Shown one piece after another: positions 1 through 10,538 of a stretch of DNA of 53,236 bases. The notes under the pieces were generated by a model. It searched no databases and was not told the origin of the DNA. It worked only from the letters and a program-made list of their open reading frames with translations. The stretch lies in the NCBI GenBank assembly GCA_025201705.1, contig MU616662.1, positions 1 through 53,236 of the forward strand, read 5' to 3'. Numbering within the stretch: the first letter of the stretch is position 1; every line of letters starts with the position of its first letter. This DNA comes from Dissophora ornata. Taxonomy: Eukaryota > Mortierellomycota > Mortierellomycetes > Mortierellales > Mortierellaceae. Made by a program: the position numbers and the translations under genes.

Positions 1-58
1 GTGTATTGGCCAATCAGCGAATTTTCGCGCCCAATTATTAGCTACTCTGGACTGGTTC

Positions 59-2559
59 TCACTCGCGCTCTTCTTCGAGTACCCGTAGCCGGTACTCCAA
101 ATCCCCCAGCTCTCGATCCCTCTCTTCCAGAGCCCTCACCAATTGCAAGTTCGTCTCCTTCTCAGTCTCCAACATCCCTATCGCGTCCCCCAATTTCATG
201 ACCGTCTCCTCGACCTCATGCAGATGCTTCGTCGTCTCCTCCAAATCCTTCTTCCGCCTCCTGTATGACTGCTCACACTTCTGCAGTTGCTCCTTGGTAT
301 GTCCCCAACAGATTGTCGTGTCTCTCAACTTCTCCTGTGTCTCTGAGAGTTCCGTCTGCAGTTTTCCCACCATGTTCTGGAACAGGGTCACAGACGTGCT
401 TTGACAGGCACGTTCGCGTTGGGCCTGGATCTTCTTTTCTTCAGCAAATGCTGCCATCTCCTTTGCATGGGCTTCTCGCTGCAGTGCAAGGTCTTGTTCC
501 AGTTGTAGAGTGAGTCGTTCAGTCTCTTCGTGGGCCTGCTCCAGAGAAAGTTCCTTGAGGCGTAAAGAAGTAGAGAGCTCTTCAATCTGGATCTCAAGAG
601 CTATGATATTTTCCTTCATCGCAGCCTGCGAACCACCTTCCTTCATCGTAGTCGGAGGTGGTGACGAAGAAGACGACGAAGAAGATGAGCTCTTTTTGGC
701 GGACTCGAGCTGAACCTGCAGGGACTCTGCCTGGCGCATCAGGTCCTTGATCTCTGCTCGGTCCTTCTCTGCCTGTCCAGCCAGCTCATCATTTAAGGTC
801 TCGGCTCTGACAATCTTCACCGCCAGACTTGACAATTCCTTATCAAGTCGTTTGTTCACCTTCTGAACCTGTGCCAGATTGGAACGGAGGGTTACTGTTT
901 TCTTCTCGTGATCTTTTTCCAGATGCTCCACCACCGTTTCATCATCTCCCTCCATGGCCTTCTGGAGGTTTGCCTTTGTGGTCTCGAGCTCCATTCGAAG
1001 TTGAGTAATAACTTGTTCCAGATCTTGAACCCGATCTGTCATGTTGGTGTCATTTAATTCGTAGTCCCCTCGCTTCTCATTTAACCGCTTCTGCAGCTCA
1101 TGAACCTCAGGTTCTAAGGTCCTGATGGTCTCTGACACGGATTCTTTGTCTGGCTCGGTATTCTTGACCTTAGCCTCCAGTTCTTTGATCTGGACTTGAT
1201 CTTCCCAGACCTGAGTTTCGTACTCTAGTCGGTTCAGTTCCAAAATATTATCAAAGACTTTACGATGGTGACACAGCTCGGTTTGTTTTCGAAAAACTTC
1301 GTCTTCGAGACCCAAAATCTCGCGCTGGTTCTGGGCCATGACCAGTTTCAAGAGTCCGAGCTCTGTCTCTGCGCGGAGGAGTCGCGTGGTGGCGTCCGCT
1401 AGAAGATTTGGATGATCTTTTAGACTGATCAAGGACGCATTCGAGCCCCAGACGTCGGACTGAGATACGTTTGTCTTCGTGGCGTTATCGCGCAAGTGGA
1501 GGTGTTCTTTGGTGGTTTGGAGGGCTTCTTGTAGAGAGATCTGCGATTGCGACAAAATCTCCCTGGTGTCCTTCAATGAGAACTTCTTTTTCCTACCCTT
1601 GGTAGTAGAATTACTCGGTTCTGCGGCGGTAGGTATAGATGAGAGGATTGTCTGAATCGCCAAGGCGTCGTTCTGGGTCAGACTGGCGACCTTAGTTGCG
1701 GGTGCAGTGTACATGGTCGTTGAGGCGGAAGCAGAAGCGATCGTCGCTGTTGTCGCTGTGATACTCAATATATGTTCACGAAGGAGACCATGGTGTGCTT
1801 TTCGCGACTGTGCTAGCTGTTTTTCTAGATCTGTGACCTTTTCCTTTAGTGTGTCGATATTTTTGGGGGATCCGCCTTGGCTTGCAGGGGTGGTTGCTTC
1901 CGTAGGCTGAGTGTTTGGTGCCATGTCATTATTGTTATTTGTGATCGGTTTCAATAGGGTGGATTCCTGAGGAGCAAAAGGTGCAGGTGGTGGTACAGGG
2001 CTACTGGCGAGACTGCGCTCGAATTTGTCTGGCATGTTGACCATAGGAGAGACATGAGTCGAGTTCGATCGGGGCTGATCGCCAGCTCGTTTACGGGCGC
2101 TCTTAAGACACACGTGGTAATCGCAGAGGCGCTGGTATAGAGGCTGGAATAATCAATAATGAAAATTATCAAGAATGTTACTTTTTTTTTATCTATTGCA
2201 GCTCGTATGCGAACCTAGGGAATATAATCGCTTACCTCGAGCACTGAGGGGTAGGGAGCTGATTTCCACTGGCTACCGAATTCGTGAGCGGTGAGCCTTT
2301 GGATCTCACTCAATAAGACGTCCAGAGTAATGCTCTCCTCTTCTTCTTTTTCCTCCTCTTCCTCCTCCCCTTCCTCCTGCTCTTCCCGTGCATGAGGCGA
2401 ACTGACATTGGGCTATTGACAAAAGTAAGTATAGACCGGAATTAATAATTAAGATCAAGGAGAGTATCCCAGCGCATGACCCCTCGAAGTCTCTGCTTTT
2501 ACCTCCAACGACGGCGCCAGTTGACTATGCGCGTCGTAACCGCCGCCGTCTCTGTTCAT
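59..2559 (-). CDS. Large coiled-coil protein, function unknown (3 exons)
   Basis: I read three exons: 2503-2559 (start ATG at 2557-2559), 2236-2412 and 59-2143, joined in phase 0 by GT-AG introns of 90 and 92 bp, giving 772 residues. The N-terminus has a Glu-rich run (about residues 28-45) followed by a predicted helical segment containing ITLDVLLSEIQRLTAHEF. A Ser/Pro/Thr-rich linker follows, then from about residue 160 to the end almost continuous heptad-like coiled coil, interrupted by a poly-Ser stretch (SSSSSSSSSSPPP) encoded near 650-690. There is no signal peptide or membrane segment. This composition suggests a cytoskeletal, septation or vesicle-tethering scaffold, but I recognise no named domain. 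An open frame beginning at 2113 would start with GTG and lacks the upstream exons, so I prefer the spliced model. Seen: splice sites and coiled coil. Inferred: role. Confidence 0.7.
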
Positions 2560-2662
2560 TCCACAATGGTCTACAGTCTAAAATGTTGACACAAAAATAA
2601 AGATTTAGCATTTGATTAGGCCATATTGTGATGCGCATGGTTCACCGGTGCAACATAGAATT

Positions 2663-2697
2663 ATGCATGCAAGCATGCATGCACCACGCGTGCGTGG
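2663..2697. promoter_or_regulatory. Two adjacent palindromes upstream of the coiled-coil gene
   Basis: Within the 433-bp gap 2560-2992, positions 2663-2680 form an inverted repeat ATGCATGC-AA-GCATGCAT. It is followed at 2684-2697 by the perfect palindrome CCACGCGTGCGTGG, which contains ACGCGT. They lie 105-140 bp upstream of the start codon at 2559, a plausible promoter position. Binding factors are unknown. The rest of the gap shows only A-rich tracts. Confidence 0.35.
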
Positions 2698-2992
2698 AGA
2701 AGGCGGGTAATTGAACATACCTTGCAGGGACTCACATGGTTGTCACTTTCGTCAAACAATTTAGCTGGACTATCCACAGAATAAAAAAATAAAAAAAAAA
2801 AAGGCAACGTAAAGTAAATTAAGTGCGTAGTTTTTGGCCCTGCATCTCCCCTGTTGCATATGAATGTATCCTACAATACTGTTCCTGTGAAAGACTCCCG
2901 GGCTTCCTATAAAACGACAGTAATGAAAGCAAACAGATTGTAAGATTCAGATCATTAGACCATCATCTGGGGGGTTTTTTTAAGGGATCACA

Positions 2993-3394
2993 TCATCTTA
3001 CAGCAATCGTATGAACAAGAGGCGACCACTTCTGCCGATTTGGACTCCTGTGTCCCTGTTGTCTGACAATCCCAAGCCCTCTATCGCTTATGTAGCCATT
3101 ACTATTGCTTTCATCCACCATCTCCCGTGGGTAAGTCATTACAGGAATGAGTGGGGGTGGATGAGGGAGGTACATATCCTTCGACATCCCCGCAGGCACA
3201 TTCAACGGCGGCTGTAAATAAACAGTGGCATTGCCGCCACCATAGCTCTCGTTGCTGCTGTTGGACTCAAATCTCGCACTGCCAGCTTGGCTCGGCCTGT
3301 GCTTTCGGGGTGGGTTTGGTGAGGGCGAGTTTTTGCACTGACGTTGTCCCTGGCTTTGAGGAGGTGGCGCTAGTCCAGACGATGACCGGAGCAT
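2993..3394 (-). CDS. Hypothetical Pro/Ser/Asn-rich protein or C-terminal exon
   Basis: An open frame of 133 residues is rich in Pro, Ser, Asn and Gln (for example LAPPPQSQGQRQ and YLPHPPPLIPV), as in disordered fungal cytoplasmic tails. An in-frame TAG just upstream could be part of an acceptor (GGCTAG followed by ACTAAG at about 3422), so this may be the last exon of a longer gene. A nearby frame at 3535-3753 contains a hydrophobic stretch that could be a membrane segment, but I could not join it convincingly. Composition is the only evidence for coding. I do not recognise a family. Confidence 0.3.
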   Translation of the reverse strand: MLRSSSGLAPPPQSQGQRQCKNSPSPNPPRKHRPSQAGSARFESNSSNESYGGGNATVYLQPPLNVPAGMSKDMYLPHPPPLIPVMTYPREMVDESNSNGYISDRGLGIVRQQGHRSPNRQKWSPLVHTIAVR

Positions 3395-5029
3395 CCTGCT
3401 ATTGTTGTTCGTTCTTCTCTTAGTCTAGCCGAATGGCTGCTTTGGAATATGAGGAATGGATTTGAAAGGATAGCAAAGGCGCGGCTGTGTGAGGAAAGGG
3501 GTATAAAAGTTAACGGTTGTAACGGGCAGTTCGGTTAGTGAAAGCGATTCAAGATAGAGAAAGATATCAAGGCAAAGAAAAAGAGGGTGAGAGATAAAAG
3601 GCCTATGAGGAAGACAGACGAAAATAAACAAACGGCACGAATCTCAACGTCTGCTGAATAACCAAGCTGCTCAAAGACGTGCAGAAATTTGGTGCAAGTG
3701 GGAATATGAAATGTCACATGCCTGGTCGATCCATTCTGACGCGATCTACTCAATGCGCGCTTGCGCCTGGGGACTGAGCGAATGCCGCTTTGGCCTGGAG
3801 ATATAGGGTCGCTGGAGGCACATTGAAACCAATGATGCAGCGGTACTTTTTACCGCACTGGGACTAGTGATCAATGTTGAACGGTCAAGCTCAAGTATGA
3901 AATAAAATCAACCAATCACCATTGACCAAAGATGGCTGAATCGCCGCTGTTCTCTTCATACTTGACGCGTTACGCGTTTAGTGATGGCAGACGCCTTTTT
4001 AAAAAAAAAAACGCAATTAAAAGTCGGTCCTGAATGTCAACTTCTTTCTACTCACCCCACCATTCCCCGTCGGTGAAGTCGTGAGTCGCCAACGAAAAGC
4101 AGTTCAGTAGTTAGACTGGCATCGATATACACTAAGAGGAGGCCAAATAAGAGTCCTCAATTCATAATGCCACTTGAAGCATGCAATATCTACAAATTAT
4201 AGTTCCATCAGTCTTATATTACATGTGGCTTAGAAAGTGTTGAAGTCGATCATCCTACATACATAGTAGACTGAGGGATGGCGAGGGAGGAGAGATTTAC
4301 TGCGAACCCGTCATCGCGAATTTTATGTAGTGCTCAAGTGAACGCAGGCTCTGGTAACCAGCCAAGCGCCTCCTGTAGGAACAATATCCTCTGAAACTTA
4401 TTGACCCCTGTGTAGGGTTTCCCGTCGACTTTTTTTTTAAAACCAATTTGACGAAAGAACAAGTCGGTTGCGGTCGCTTTGGTTAGTCGATTAACATGAA
4501 ACTTGATTTTTTTTACAAAGTTTGCCTTCGCGGATAAGTTGGCTGGACCAGAAACACCATAAAGATCTTAGAAAGTAGGTTATTCTAGTATCCGCGAGTC
4601 TAGTCAACAGACGATCAACTGGGTAAGGGCTAGGTCCCGCAACCCACAGAGAGGAGAGTTTCATTTGACGGACCATGGCCACATAAGCACATTGTCACCA
4701 CTCCCTTCTGAATGCAGTCTGCGCTATATTTATGGAGCTGGACATGTAAAGACGACCGCAACGTTCATCCTGGTCGCAGTATAAATAAAGAGGCGTGCCA
4801 CTTCTTCCCAGCCGTCTTATTGCACAACCTATCCTGCGTTGTTGGTCGCCATATTATGATAAATGCATCTAATACTTCTTATTTGTATCGTTTTGCTCGC
4901 TCTATGTTATTATGAAAAATGAGTCTAGAAACTAGCCTTATAGCGGGCATACTCGCTTTGTCCTGATACTATGCATATCCAGTATGTCCACCCAAGCGTT
5001 TGGCCCGCCCAGACAACCATATAGTTTGA
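3395..5029. other. Intergenic region, no gene recognised
   Basis: About 1.6 kb holds no convincing coding exon. It holds an 11-bp inverted repeat TCAAGTATGAA / TTCATACTTGA (3891-3901 and 3955-3965) and, right beside the second arm, two copies of ACGCGT (3965-3970 and 3972-3977). Short A/T tracts are present. The right end is the 3' flank of the membrane-protein gene. Confidence 0.5.
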
Positions 5030-6739
5030 TTACCTGATATTATCATAAGTCCGTTGTACAGACCATTTTTCCCCATCTTTCTGCATAGCCTCCAGGACCT
5101 CCAGATTCTTCAACGTACACTTGCCGGGATTATAGGGTATATCCTTCCGAATCCGACTGTCTGTTGGTTCTATTTCCAGCCTTTCAAGATCAACCAAATT
5201 TTCTCCGCTCATTTCCCACTGTCTGTACTCTTCCATCTCTCTAACACCTGCCCGTTTTAGCATGTGAGAGATCAGATAGTCATTGTCCAGGAATGGCAGA
5301 ACGCTGTTGATATTGTTGGCCTGGCATTGCTTAAAAATCTCAGGCGATATTTCTCGTATATACATGGCGTCATTGCTGTAGGAAACACAAACTGGCTTGT
5401 CGCGATCCTGAAAAACTTCGAGTGGCAAGGGAACACCGCAAAATTGTAGACACAGTTGAGCACAGATATCCAGGTCCATTGCGATAGGTCTTCTCATCAC
5501 GAGCCAAAATAGAGAACGAATAATTCTTCTTGGATTCACAAATACAACACTCTCAAAATGGTTATTGGTCTTTGCGATACGGACCAAGGACACAGAGACT
5601 GGGTGCCTATGACTGGCCTCCTCTTTTTTCATCAATCCATATCGCGTAAGCATTTGCAGCAATGGTAAATTGGTGATACTCGTGTCGAATGGAAGCACAT
5701 CTAGGTTGATCGTTGGCTGCTTGAATTCAATCGACCAACATAAATAACGGATGCACAACAATACAACCTGCGACAAAATCCACCACCAAGCATTGTTGGA
5801 CGCGTTGACGTAGAGCAAGGTTCCAAAGTAGCCCACCAGCATAAAAATAGACGAGACAATGACCAAAGCTCTGAGAAATACCGAGATGGAGTCAGGGCCA
5901 GCCTGGTTTGGCCTGTTTTTCAACATAGCTTTAGCCATGTTCTCCGGCAGTGTGATGTTCCAGGTGCGGAGCTGAGAGCCCTTGTTATTGAAGACTGCGA
6001 CCCTCAAGACGATCTGTTCCACGGAGCATTTGTCCAAAGCGGCAATAATAGGGTTGTAGGTTAATACAACCCAGACATGCGAGGTTATTCCGCCAATAAT
6101 CAGCAGGATGGAGAGATACAGCGCGTTTCCTGTGAACACAAGGAAAGTGGTGGAGAGTACGGTCGCTAATACACCAAGAGACCCAAGCATTATATTAAGC
6201 GCAACATTCCGGATCTGACGAGCCCGAAGTTTGTTGTACTGGTCGAGTTCGAGCATCATCGACAAATCCGAATCTATAGCTTGGTACCAGCCCTCAAAAA
6301 TGGTAGAGATGCACCACCACGATTGGGAATCATCCCAACCCTTTTGCGTTTCTCTGTGAATGCAATTGATGGTGGCAGTCAATTGACCGATAGAAGTGGA
6401 CTCGAATTCGGCGCGGACTATATCCTCAAACCCTCCCTTTGTCAGGAGCGCAACATCTTCTCCCTCAAAGCCGAGCCTCTTCAAGATTTTTTGTCCAAGT
6501 GCTGCTGTGATGACATGCTTCACAAAACCAATGTACCCGATAACAGACCAAGGTACTCCAGCAATCATGAAAGGACGCCTGTATCCTGAAGCAGTCGCAT
6601 CGGCAACCATCTCAGCCCCGAGAATGGTGCTCAAAGCAGAGAAGTCAGCGATTCCACCCTGGAGGTCGTCCACATTTAACGAGGGATCAATGGGCGCCGC
6701 CAATACACCCTTCAGTAAGAGAAATAGCATGCAGCGCAT
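5030..6739 (-). CDS. Multi-pass membrane protein with signal peptide, unknown function
   Basis: This is a single open frame of 569 residues. I chose the ATG at 6737-6739 because it begins a clean signal peptide (MRCMLFLLLKGVLAAP); the frame extends four codons further only through a TTG. After a hydrophobic segment near residue 60 (FMIAGVPWSVIGYIGFV), two membrane hairpin-like blocks follow. One is at about 180-235 (NIMLGSLGVLATVLSTTFLV and LYLSILLIIGGI), the other at about 290-345 (ALVIVSSIFMLVGYFGTLL and WWWILSQVVLLCI). The last 200 residues are soluble-looking. I recognise no family; it resembles lineage-specific fungal orphan membrane proteins. The terminal TAA overlaps a possible donor (CAG followed by GTAATC), so a further exon downstream cannot be excluded. 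Confidence 0.6.
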   Translation of the reverse strand: MRCMLFLLLKGVLAAPIDPSLNVDDLQGGIADFSALSTILGAEMVADATASGYRRPFMIAGVPWSVIGYIGFVKHVITAALGQKILKRLGFEGEDVALLTKGGFEDIVRAEFESTSIGQLTATINCIHRETQKGWDDSQSWWCISTIFEGWYQAIDSDLSMMLELDQYNKLRARQIRNVALNIMLGSLGVLATVLSTTFLVFTGNALYLSILLIIGGITSHVWVVLTYNPIIAALDKCSVEQIVLRVAVFNNKGSQLRTWNITLPENMAKAMLKNRPNQAGPDSISVFLRALVIVSSIFMLVGYFGTLLYVNASNNAWWWILSQVVLLCIRYLCWSIEFKQPTINLDVLPFDTSITNLPLLQMLTRYGLMKKEEASHRHPVSVSLVRIAKTNNHFESVVFVNPRRIIRSLFWLVMRRPIAMDLDICAQLCLQFCGVPLPLEVFQDRDKPVCVSYSNDAMYIREISPEIFKQCQANNINSVLPFLDNDYLISHMLKRAGVREMEEYRQWEMSGENLVDLERLEIEPTDSRIRKDIPYNPGKCTLKNLEVLEAMQKDGEKWSVQRTYDNIR

Positions 6740-8722
6740 GGTTCTTTTCAAAAAAAAATATGGTCGTAAAAAAAGACGAGAAGTAGAATGTGGTCAGGTT
6801 GTAGTGTAGTCGTGGGGATCCAGGTAGATCCTTGGATGAACATCTGTCTTACTGTAGCGTCGTGAGCATAGGCATGACCAGATTTAGTGCGGCAGGGTAG
6901 ATGGATATCGTCAAGAATCTGGACTCAGGCGGGGGCAGAATGGCCTTTCTCAAGTCAAGGTCAGGGCAGAGGGAGAAAGTTTGTTCAGGGCAGGAAGGAA
7001 GGAGCAGAAAGCAGGTTTCAAGAATTTGCAACTTCTACATATTATTTCGTGTGGCAGTGCATTGTTTGTGAGAGGAGTGCCAGCAGAATCGACAGGTGCG
7101 AGCGAACAATTCATGAGTGTCCTTATGTCACTGACGCAGCCCATGCGATTAATCCTCTCCCTTTTTCCGCGTCACACCTCACTCTAGTCCTCTCCTAATA
7201 TGGTAAACCCCTTTCCTAATATGGAATACCCCTCTCTACGTGCCAAATCTTTAGTCACGTACAGGAAGAGCCCTAGCCTAGCGTTCTACCTATCCCCAAC
7301 ACGATCCTACATAGTAAAGTCCACCAATTGGTGTCCAAACGCGTTCTACCTTTCTACTGTAGAAAGGTATGATAAAGTCCTATGTATCCAGCGGTCTAGA
7401 GTCTGTTTTCATGAAACTGGGTGTATTTAAAACTGTGTTGAACCATTTTGAGACAAAGAGAGAGAACAAGTCGTAAGGAGATTTCGCTGACTTGCTAGTA
7501 AAATCGACTGTATCATCAGCCAGTACTCGAACTTGACCAAACTCTCAGAATATACGCGACTGCCATTGAGGAATCTAACAAGCCTAGGATGAGTACGTGA
7601 CGACAATGGAGAGCATAGGTTCACTTATACTCAAAGTCTTCAGGATGTCGTAAAACGTTCAAAATGGGTATATGCTCATGGGTGAAGTCGATGGATACTG
7701 TACCGATTTTCGAAAACCCAGCCTTAAGAGGTAGCCGTATCTATTTCCCAATTCATAGTCGCATAGACAATCCTACCAAAGGATCGTTGAAAGAGTGGCA
7801 CACGTGTTATATGTACCGAACAGCTTGGCAGATATCGAATTATATGACAAAGTTGCAAGGAACAATTAAAGAAAGAACTACTGACTATTTATACTAATAA
7901 TTATCGGCTGCAGCGCCGAGCCATGATGGTGGTACAGAGTCATAGGACAGGGTCATGCAACATGGTGGTGGGACAAGATCATCCGGCATGGCCATGGGGC
8001 AGGATCATGCGACAGGGTCATGGGACGCGACACCCTTGCTTTCCCTGACACCCTGCCCACCCTTGATCTCCTCTCCACCCACACCACGCCACGCTTGGAA
8101 AAGGTCTTCTGCCTGACTAAGCCTGGGTTCTCGACAATCCTCGTCAACTAAAAAATTGAGCTATCCGCGACAGTCGCGAGCAAAAGAATTCGCTTTTAAC
8201 TTGACTGGATACTTCTTTTTTCGCTCCACTCAAAATCATCCCAAACTGAAAGTAAGGATCCTTCATCTTGCGCTCCCAGAATATGGTCTAGTCTCTCAAC
8301 TCATGGATTTCCGTGTCAAGCAAGAGAGACCGGAGAATCACGCTTAGTCCTCAGTTGGATTGCGTGCAAGACTCACAATAGCAATAGCAATCTCTCCTCT
8401 TCGTTTATCATGTATTGTGCCTTTCAAATAAATTGAACGCTTCGGTCAGTTGAGCCCAGGCTAAACCAAAGTAAAATAATTTTCTCCTCAGGACAAATCT
8501 GGTCCAACCCCGATCAAAAATGGATTGCCAAATAGCCCGGACACTAGGGCCGACCCGTCGTTCTCAGTACTCATTTGCTAGCAAGAATGAACCTCGAAGT
8601 TTTGGGCCTTTTTTTTGCCCCAAAATATCGATGTTCATTTCTGTCCGGAGTATTTGACCTGAGATCGTTTTCTCCTCTTATGCTAGCCCTACCCAACCCT
8701 CCGTTTTCATTTCTACGCACAG
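6740..8722. other. Non-coding, repeat-bearing region
   Basis: About 2 kb without a supported gene. Features seen are an imperfect 60-bp-spaced duplication of a segment starting CGTTCTACCT (7282 and 7342), a perfect 10-bp-arm palindrome at 7348-7368 (ACCTTTCTAC-T-GTAGAAAGGT), and a degenerate minisatellite at about 7930-8031 in which GACAGGGTCATG-like words recur five times. All open frames here are short and have no protein-like composition. Confidence 0.5.
7930..8031. repeat. Degenerate minisatellite, GACAGGGTCATG-like unit
   Basis: The words ACAGAGTCAT, ACAGGGTCAT, ACAAGATCAT, GCAGGATCAT and ACAGGGTCAT occur in succession, separated by CATGG/TGGTGG-like spacers. This suggests a decayed short tandem repeat. 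No function is apparent. Confidence 0.45.
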
Positions 8723-9460
8723 ATGACCTTCTCTGAAGATATTCGCTGGCGAGCCGTTGTCCTTTACTCTATGATGGCCATGGATCTGGGTGATATGGCC
8801 TTGATATTAGGCGCATCGACGTCGATTATTCGGAAATGGATTCGTAAGTGTTCACGCTCTCTCCTTTGTAATGGCCTGTAGTCAATAGTAATAGTAACAG
8901 CATTTTCTTAGACCTCTTTAATAGAACAGGAAATGTGAGTAAGCAGACTGGTCGCAATACCCATCCTAGGTGGCCTGCCGAAGTGTTCGACTATGTTCGC
9001 GGTTACTCGGAGGAGCATCCGTGCTTTCTACTGGAAGAACTGCAGCAAGCAATTCAGTCTGCGTTCCCTGAACTGAGAAACGTATCTGTCGCCACAGTGT
9101 GCCGAGCCTTACGACATGACCTCAAACCTTACCAGGAAGAAGTTAGAGAAACGTGCTCGAGAGGCGATTCCTCAAGAGATTGAAGACTACTGGGCACGCT
9201 TACTACCATTGTATCAGTTCCCTGAACAACTGGTGTTTGTCGACGAGACGAGTAAAGACGGACGCACCGCTTTACGCAAGTACGCCTGGTCAGAAAGAGG
9301 TTCCAGAGCTATCGTCTCCCTACCTTTCTCAAGAGGGAAACGCGTGTCGGCCTTGGCTGCTTTCAGCTCCAGGGGGTTCTGCCACGAACCAATCAGGGAT
9401 CTGTATCACGCGTGCCTAAGCTGGATCCGATCACACACCTTCAGAAGCTATCTATGACAC
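8723..9460 (+). pseudogene. Truncated DDE transposase (HTH + DDE superfamily, mariner-like)
   Basis: Exon 1 (8723-8843) encodes a homeodomain-like helix-turn-helix (MTFSEDIRWRAVVLYSMM, then LGASTSIIRKWI). A 68-bp GT-AG intron (8844-8911) joins it in phase to a second winged HTH region (LLEELQQAIQSAFPEL, VATVCRALRHDL). A one-base insertion in an A run near 9122-9128 shifts the frame. The DDE domain then continues in the frame opened at 9116 (LVFVDETSKDGRTALRKYAW), which shows the first catalytic Asp in FVDE. Similarity is lost after AAFSSRGF at about 9383, so the second and third catalytic acids are missing. The element is therefore frameshifted and 3'-truncated, probably by insertion of the LTR-type DNA that follows. 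The family call is from domain order and motif; the exact superfamily is inferred. Confidence 0.75.
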
Positions 9461-9480
9461 GAACCTACGAGGAATAACAG

Positions 9481-9765
9481 TGTACTCATGCGCGTTGCCC
9501 AACAGGGAGTATTCATTGTCATACGCATGTGCTAGTAACCTAGTGGTGCTAACTATGGCCTAGCTCCGCGGGTTCTCGCCGTGCTGGCGATCAACGTGGG
9601 GAAACCATTAGTCTAGACCTTTGTACGCCGCGGAGAACCCAGATGGAAACACGTATAAATAGAGGCTTGCATCCGTTGCTGTAATCCCCAGTCTGCAATA
9701 AAATACATCCTTAAGTCCTGCCTACTTCTTTCCTTCCATACGAATTCCCTGACTTGTTCCTGACA
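9481..9765 (+). repeat. Probable solo or 5' LTR of a retrotransposon
   Basis: The segment starts TGT and ends ACA, carries a TATA-like GTATAAATAG (9653-9662) and an AATAAA signal about 40 bp later (9697), and contains inverted words GGGTTCTC (9570-9577) and GAGAACCC (9633-9640) able to form a hairpin. This is the arrangement expected of an LTR with promoter and poly(A) site. No target-site duplication is evident, and no gag/pol follows. It abuts the truncated transposase, suggesting nested insertion. Boundaries are a best guess. Confidence 0.4.
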
Positions 9766-10096
9766 CATAAGGCCCTGGAGCCAGGTTAGTTAAAGAAGGC
9801 ATGTAGGACAGAGATCCTACCTTCAAGTTAGCTAAATCAAAAAACGTACCACAGGCAGTAGGCGGATAGCGTAAGGCCCTGGAGCCAAGTTCGTCAAGGA
9901 ATGTAAGCCAACTACTAAGTACCCTTAACCTTACTGACATAGGAAAAAATTGGAAAAAAGACGTTGTTCTTTCGAACAAATCCATGCAACATCAAGACTT
10001 CGTCTACTGGACGGCTTGCACCAAACCTTTTCACTTTTTTAAAACAAACCTCGCGGCTTAATACTTGGTAGATTTCCTCTATTCTTCATCAAGCTC
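9766..10096. other. Sequence downstream of the LTR with a 16-bp direct repeat
   Basis: The word TAAGGCCCTGGAGCCA occurs exactly at 9768-9783, immediately after the probable LTR where a primer-binding site would lie, and again at 9872-9887. Flanking bases are also similar (AGTTCGTCAAGGA versus GGTTAGTTAAAGA). No coding potential is seen. Confidence 0.4.
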
Positions 10097-10538
10097 TCAA
10101 TGGAGCTGAATCAGATCTGTAAGCGAGACAGGGATGGTCTTAGTGTCGCAGTAGCTAGACCACAGTTTTTGCTGCTCGCCAATAATATTGGCTAACACTG
10201 AAGGAGAGACACCATTGTGACGCCAATCATCGCTGGGTTGACGGCAACGAGTCAAGCGAGGCAAAGCATTGACATCAACTTGCATGATGCGGTTGATATT
10301 AACCAAGCTACTTTTCAGGGGATTGTTCAAGCAGGCAGGTTGGTCGCTCATCAGCACTCAATTTAATTTGCACGCCATTTTCTACTAAATTTCTTTTAAA
10401 CTTCGAAGTCAAGGGGAAAAACTCCAAATAATCTTCCGTGTACCATGCCAACACGAAATAGTGAGGTTTTCTGTAATCCTCACCTCCTTTTCGATGATAG
10501 TTGATGGCGAAGCGGAAGATCTCACCAGAAAACAACAT
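10097..10538 (-). pseudogene. Frameshifted gene resembling the PemK/MazF-like fold
   Basis: Two overlapping minus-strand frames (10308-10538 and 10097-10357) together make one compact domain of about 145 residues, interrupted by a single indel near 10330-10340. Successive blocks match the order typical of PemK/MazF-like (CcdB/MazF superfamily) proteins. These are an N-terminal GEIFRF strand, KPHYFVLAW, LEFFPLTS, then SLVNINRIMQVD and a C-terminal helix SPSVLANI. In bacteria that family comprises ribosome-independent mRNA interferases of toxin-antitoxin modules; I infer only shared fold, not activity. There is no neighbouring antitoxin-like frame. A consensus-like donor word (CAG followed by GTAAGC) lies just upstream of the ATG, so an upstream exon is possible. 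The neighbourhood is repeat-rich, which fits a horizontally acquired or mobile gene that has decayed. Alternative: an unrelated fungal orphan with coincidental block order. Confidence 0.5.

Noticed and set aside
7953..8147. 64-codon minus-strand frame over the minisatellite
   Set aside because: Repetitive sequence, no homologue-like blocks; open by chance.
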